A DNA stretch of 64,000 bases from Bisporella sp. PMI_857 (taxonomy: Eukaryota > Ascomycota > Leotiomycetes > Helotiales > Helotiaceae). Of the stretch, positions 59,729-64,000 are shown piece by piece (the first letter of the stretch is position 1; every line of letters begins with the position of its first letter). A program made the translations under genes and the position numbers. The notes under the pieces are model-generated. The model was not told where the DNA came from. It searched no databases and worked only from the letters and a program-made list of their open reading frames with translations. Location: assembly GCA_021307315.1 (NCBI GenBank), contig JAJSPD010000101.1, positions 62,001 to 126,000 of the forward strand, given 5' to 3'.

Positions 59729-59873
59729 AATATTACAGACTTGCTATAAAGGTTGTACCTCTGTTCCTGATATACCACTCTTTTTTGATCTCTACCTGAT
59801 ATACCACAATTGTGGTATCCGAGTCCCATCCAAACCAAAATAGTGGTATATCAGTCTTTTGCCGATAAATTTA

Positions 59874-60486
59874 ACTTTCGTTAATGGGATCAATATTGTC
59901 TTCGCATTGAAATGGCTGACCCCCTACACATTATTTGGCGTAGCTTGTAGGGTTGGCTTCGGTGGGAGAAGTTGAAGAAAACCAAGCCAGTTATTCAAAT
60001 CCGATGTGGGGTCCATTTGAATGACGAACGACATTTCACTTATGTAGAGTGGTTCTGGGCGTTTTTCTTGAGATCGGACGTATCAATTTCCAGCCCAGAG
60101 CCGTGCCCATTTTAAGAATGCTTCTCCGTTACACATTTCCCCATGAATGCCACTATATATCTCTCGCTTGTTTGTTTGTTTTTCTATTTAACGTCTAACT
60201 AAAGGGCCGTGCTCGAAGATACGACGCTAGGAGTAAACTCCTAGAAACCGGGGGCTGAAGGCCTGGGGCATGCTGGGATACTTGGCGTTATTCCTTAACC
60301 GCAAGTATTAGACATGCAGGTATTTACACTGGAACTGGGAAATGAGCCCTCCTCTACGCTCTAGCCCTCCTACTCTCCGTGGCTCTCGCACCGTCATTGT
60401 ATAATGTTTAAAACAAAGGAAAAAGTAATAGTTGACAAAAGAAAAGGCTAGCCAGCTAGCTGGCTTTGCGGTATGGACAGATGTCC
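59874..60486. other. intergenic, holds the 3' flank of the LINE relic
   Basis: Sequence 60150-60486 probably includes the 3' untranslated part of the non-LTR element whose coding end is at 60487; a CAAACAAACAAG-type A-rich tail (seen on minus at about 60168-60190) may be its terminus. No gene recognised. Confidence 0.4.
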
Positions 60487-61390
60487 TCAAAAAAAGCGGT
60501 TTTTACGCCACCATTCTGTTAGCGTGGCGATACCTTCGCTGGTGCCAAGTAGTTGTGCGATTAGGGTAGAGGGAGGCCCTCGGGGTCGGTTGCAGCGCCT
60601 GCGGGCGATTCTGCAGAAAAAGAAGTGGATAGGTGTTTTAGGGAGGCCGCAGGAGCAATAAAGCTGTGCGTCTCTGTGGTCGAACCTTTTGTGGTAGTCT
60701 TTGAAGTCGCCGTGATTTGACCTGGCTGCTATAATGCGGCTGAGCTCTTTTCTAGGGAGCCGGAGCTCCTGTGGAGGGACAGGGGCAGTAGTGATGGATT
60801 ACAGTTGGTAGTTTTCATGTGCAGAAGTCGCCCACCACTCTGCACGTGCTTTTGAAGCTTGCTGTGCATGCCATTTCTTTAATGAAGCGAACGACTGTGG
60901 ATAAGGAGTATTGGGGAGCTGGGAGGAGCCTTTGCGGGCTTCTGTATCTACCAGGTCGTTTCCGGGAATGTTTGCGTGGCCAGGCACCCACCGGATGTGT
61001 ACGTCGCCGGCTAGAGTAGCGGTGTCTCTTTCTGCCAGTCTTCTCTAGCTTTGATGAATGAGTTGAAAATAGGCTGTGATGTGGTAAGTGAAGGGGACAG
61101 CAAGCGTTTTGCGACTTCGAGGTTGTCGAGGCAAATCCAGACGTTTTCGGCTAGTCCGTTCGACGGGTGACGGAGATTTGCTTGTGCACCAAGTAGCGCA
61201 GCAATAGCTTCCGCGTCAAAGATTTCCGCGCTAGGACTAAGAGCGAAAGCTTCTTTGTCTGTAGCTTCGGAGTACTAGAGCATAGCCTGCCCCCACGTTG
61301 CCGTTTTGGAGGTTTGAAATATATCTCTCGTACCAAGCTACTAGCACTTCTTGGCACAAAAGTAAGCTGGGCAGCAAGATATGGCTCGGT
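60487..61390 (-). pseudogene. non-LTR retrotransposon 3' end (RNase H domain), 5'-truncated
   Basis: On the minus strand, pieces of the C-terminal RNase H region of a fungal LINE (Tad1-like): EAFALSPSAEIFDAEAIAAL (catalytic Glu), NVWICLDNLEVAKRLL (catalytic Asp), then after a frame change HIRWVPGHANIPGNDLVDTE (last Asp) and, past a further break, RIIAARSNHGDFKDYHKRFD with YCSCGLPKTPIHFFFCR, ending RKNRFF and TGA at 60487-60489. The reverse transcriptase and ORF1 are absent, as in typical 5'-truncated LINE copies. At least two breaks make it inactive. Confidence 0.8.
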
Positions 61391-61639
61391 TCAGCAATTG
61401 GCTTTTTTATCTCGTGGTGAATTTAAAAGTTCCCGGAAATCTACTTAGACCTCTTACTCAAAGGGTTCTTATGAAAAATGTTAGCTTCCGAAATATTCAG
61501 TAAACGTAGTGCATCGAAGGTACCGCAGTTATTGATTGTCTGGCCTAGTAGAGCAGCGAGAATGACTTACCCCAGTTAAAGATCTTGGCTTCAGATCTAC
61601 TTCCTCTTCAAGATAAGCAGGACCCAATACCCGAATGCC
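61391..61639. other. spacer between LINE relic and HET gene
   Basis: Contains the 5' truncation point of the LINE relic and the 3' flank of the HET gene. No feature recognised. Confidence 0.4.
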
Positions 61640-64000
61640 TCATCTCATTTCGAATTGCCGTTCCTCGATTGGATTACTTTCCTTGTCATCTTGTTCCACT
61701 GCCTCGCCATCCATAATTCCATAAACAAAACACTCTCCCACAAATGTCCAGCAGTTGGAAGCTTTGTCTTCTCTTAGTATCACCGGTACAGTGCAGCCAT
61801 ACAGAATACATATCGAATCCCCAGGTTCTGATGTGGGAGGAGCCAGCCCTGATAGCTCTCGGTCTTTTGATACCAGAAATTTGCGACCTGATATTACGCT
61901 TTGGACACGACGTAGGAAATCCACTACTAGCATCGCACTATCTTCGTACAGCTTGATGATCTCATCTACATTGATATCCATTCCAATAGGTGTATCTACG
62001 AGACACTGCAAGAAAGCCCGGTAATACCAAGATGGGGCATTGCAGCCAATATCATTGCGGTCAGCGACGAGAGTCCTCCAGAAAGAGTCGGGGACATAGT
62101 CTAAATCATTGATGATGGAACAACCTCCAAGCTGTAACCATTCGTGTTTGATTCTCCCGACCTCGGATGTGCTTCCTAGTCTTGAGATCTTGTCGAGGAC
62201 GAAGCCCTTGACAGTTAGAGATTTGCGATTCTCATCTTGCTCTGTGAACTCGTACACTAAATCTCTCGGCTTTGAAGCATTGTAGTGGTGTTTGTCCGGC
62301 ATTCCAACAAACATCTCTGCTTCGGAGTTGATGTTAGACGCCTTGATCCAGGACGGATAGGCAGGCTCCTCCGGTGGGCAGGGACTCGCCCTAAGAGAAT
62401 AAATTAGTTTCCCGTTTGGTGGATCTCTAGGGTTGAATGAATCCCGGAAGCTCCCCAACAGAACATTGTATAAAAAGTGATGTTAATAGAACTTACCATC
62501 GACGACAGAGTATATCTAATGAACCAGATTTTTTTAATACATAATCTACAAAGTTTTGGTAGACCTCCATTGTAGTAGCTTCATAGTCGATTTTTAGCTT
62601 GGGATCCGTGTCCTCATATGCGTCCTTCGCAAGCGCCAGCAGTGCATATATTTTATCACGAGAATTTTCTACTTCGTGATTGCCCGAGAGTGAGACCTAA
62701 AGACCTCGGAGTTAGTCTCCATATTAATATATCAGATTTTGCGGGACGTAAATGTTCTTCCAAACGACTTCGATAAAGATATCTTACCAATGTCTCCAAG
62801 TCAAACAAATGCTCAACTCTGCCATCCTTGCCAAAACCTATTGATTCAATACCTGTAGAACGCTGCCGAACATCCCGAATACGTAAAGTATTTGTAGTCA
62901 CATCCACGAAGCGTTCTGCCAGGATGATTTTGGGATCATCTAAGGCCCTATAGCCTCGACGGAGGCGATTGAATAGACTCGATATCTGCGATCGTCGACA
63001 GGAGAACATGGCGACAGCATCCACAAAATTGGAGTAATGTATTGCTGACTGACTTGAGATGAGGGTCACTTTCTGCTTTTGTGATATGGTCAATTCATGT
63101 AAAAGCCACAGTCGACTGAAAACCTCGTTCTTCAATAGGAGCACAAAGTCCGACCATTTATCGATAGTATTGTCGTCCTGAACAAGCTTATCAATGCTGT
63201 CAGGTTTGATAATCTCAGAAATGAAGTCAAATGCGGCCTTCAGGTAGAGATCCTCTCCAAGCCAAAAGCACAGATTATTCGCGAGATAAAAGATATGCTG
63301 CTTAATCGTTCGCTGTTGATTCATCTCCGCTTTATTGTCCCACTTGAGGCAAAGAGCGTCTAGCCAGAACTTTTTGACCAGTTTAGGATGTCGTAAGCTC
63401 TTCAATATAGTTCCCAGGTGTTGTTTGATTTTCTTGGGACGACGTGAGTTGATATCATTTTCAGATTCCTGAAGCAGTATTTCGGCGTCCGGGCTGGAAA
63501 CGGCTTCCCATCGATGTGACACCACCTCGTAGTCCGGTTTGGGTGTATCATAAATAGATACTTCACTAAGCCAGCAGATTAATGGGGCGTCTCTCCTACC
63601 TGGTGCAATATGTATAAGCCGAAAATGGTCCTGCTTCAGGTCCTGAATAACAAGTTAGCATTGTGTATGTTCGGGCCTTTGCACGAAACAGTAGATTATG
63701 ATATGTATAGCTTTATATGAGACAACGGAAAAAGCTAAACGCATAGCATAGGGCTGTTGGACGTCTTCTGTGGTGAAGCAACAGAGACGAAGATCTACGC
63801 CTGAGACAGCATCATACCCTAAACTCGCGCAGTCTGTAGGAAAGTACGTTTGTATGGGAAAAAAGTAAGAAAAGAAAGCGGACGGACCTTATATCCAAAT
63901 GCCAAAGACTCCGGCACAGGTTCCTTCCCTTGTGCATGTACTCTCTTCCGAGCCGGCAGTGTTGGAGGAGGCCGTTCGTAAGGTGCGATCTCCCGCTTCA
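61640..64000 (-). CDS. HET-domain (heterokaryon incompatibility) protein, 5' end beyond window
   Basis: A HET-domain protein, a family that triggers cell death when unlike fungal strains fuse. Exons 61640-62450, 62497-62696 and 62788-63642 with introns 62451-62496 (GTAAGT..GAG) and 62697-62787 (GTAAGA..TAG) stay in one frame. A further exon (about 63888-64000 and beyond) reads APYERPPPTLPARKRV and PESLAFGYK. HET landmarks: DHFRLIHIAPGRRDAPLICW, YEVVSHRWE, KKFWLDALCLKWDNKAEMNQ, NNLCFWLGED, SRLWLLHEL and SRDKIYALLALAKDAYED. The C-terminal part has SGRKFLVSKDRELSGLAPPT and CWTFVGECFVYGIMDGEAVE, as in typical large HET proteins. The intron at 63643-63887 has a weak donor (GTCCGT) but a good branch site and acceptor. 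No frame break in the visible part; the start lies outside the window. Confidence 0.88.

Larger units (their letters stand above)
56035..59864 (+). mobile_element. 3.83-kb composite DNA transposon, 12-bp TIR and 9-bp TSD
   Basis: Left end CGGCAAAAGACT at 56035 and right end AGTCTTTTGCCG at 59864 are perfect inverted 12-mers; weaker inverted similarity continues inward (A-ATACCA-type). The direct repeat ATAAATTTA lies just outside each end (56026-56034 and 59865-59873), as expected of a 9-bp target duplication. Many TGATATACCAC / GTGGTATTTCAG modules fill both ends. Inside are a degenerate pogo-type transposase (plus), a relic of a second one (minus), a foldback of about 1 kb and MITE copies. 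A 9-bp duplication is usual for Mutator-like elements, whereas pogo/Fot1 elements duplicate TA, so the outer frame and the transposase may be of different origin. Confidence 0.75.

Noticed and set aside
1..64000. tRNA or rRNA genes, CRISPR arrays, bacterial-type operons
   Set aside because: None recognised; the short tandem arrays lack spacers of CRISPR type, and the genome is eukaryotic.

Overview
The window looks like nuclear DNA of a filamentous ascomycete (Pezizomycotina, most likely Leotiomycetes; the class is inference from the look of the proteins). The evidence is short introns (about 46-91 bp, many starting GTATGT or GTAAGT with a CTAAC-type branch site and TAG/CAG acceptors), proteins typical of moulds (Zn2Cys6 regulators, a HET-domain protein, DUF6594, DUF7514, DUF1752/DUF3295, SOK1/Tcp11, fungal rhodopsin-like and F-box families, a ras-2/RasB GTPase) and a fungal set of transposons. 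There is no sign of an operon or a secondary-metabolite cluster: the genes are scattered on both strands between wide gene-poor, repeat-laden stretches.

Layout. 0.5-3.6 kb (-): Zn2Cys6 transcription factor with two frame breaks. 6.9-8.3 kb (+): DUF6594 membrane protein. 9.2-12.4 kb (-): M16 insulin-degrading-enzyme/STE23 protease, broken by one stop and two frameshifts. 13.9-14.7 kb (-): intact ras-2/RasB-type GTPase with Arg at the Gly12 position. 17-18.2 kb (-): second transcription factor, interrupted by a solo LTR. 18.7-20.3 kb: large foldback element with an internal satellite. 21.7-23.3 kb (+): bZIP factor. 24.1 kb: mariner-type MITE. 26.1-28.7 kb: a two-exon mini-gene (+) and an intact four-exon gene of unknown function (-), with a 21-bp minisatellite directly upstream of the latter. 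29.9-31.6 kb (+): broken DUF1752/DUF3295 regulator. 33.1-35.2 kb: MITE, rhodopsin-like membrane protein, hypothetical gene. 36.5-38.0 kb (-): F-box relic. 38.2-39.3 kb: hAT element carrying a nested MITE. 41.7-43.2 kb (+): transcription-factor regulatory domain without a zinc cluster. 47.0-49.2 kb (-): broken SOK1 gene. 51.3-53.1 kb (-): DUF7514 gene. 53.6-54.0 kb: second solo LTR. 56.0-59.9 kb: a 3.8-kb composite element with 12-bp terminal inverted repeats and a 9-bp target duplication, holding a degenerate pogo/Fot1-type transposase, a foldback and two MITE copies. 60.5-61.4 kb (-): 3' end of a non-LTR retrotransposon. 61.6-64.0 kb (-): HET-domain gene running off the window.

The dominant themes are transposon nesting and gene breakage. 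At least eight protein-coding loci that are recognisable over their length carry one or more frame breaks. Some lie in A/T homopolymers, as sequencing or assembly errors do; others are nonsense codons, a real LTR insertion or a 5-bp duplication, as true decay does. The ras gene, the HET gene (as far as it is visible), the 655-aa unknown gene and the 41.7-kb factor stay in frame across all their exons, so the breakage is not uniform. Family names are from my recognition of protein patterns; no database was searched.
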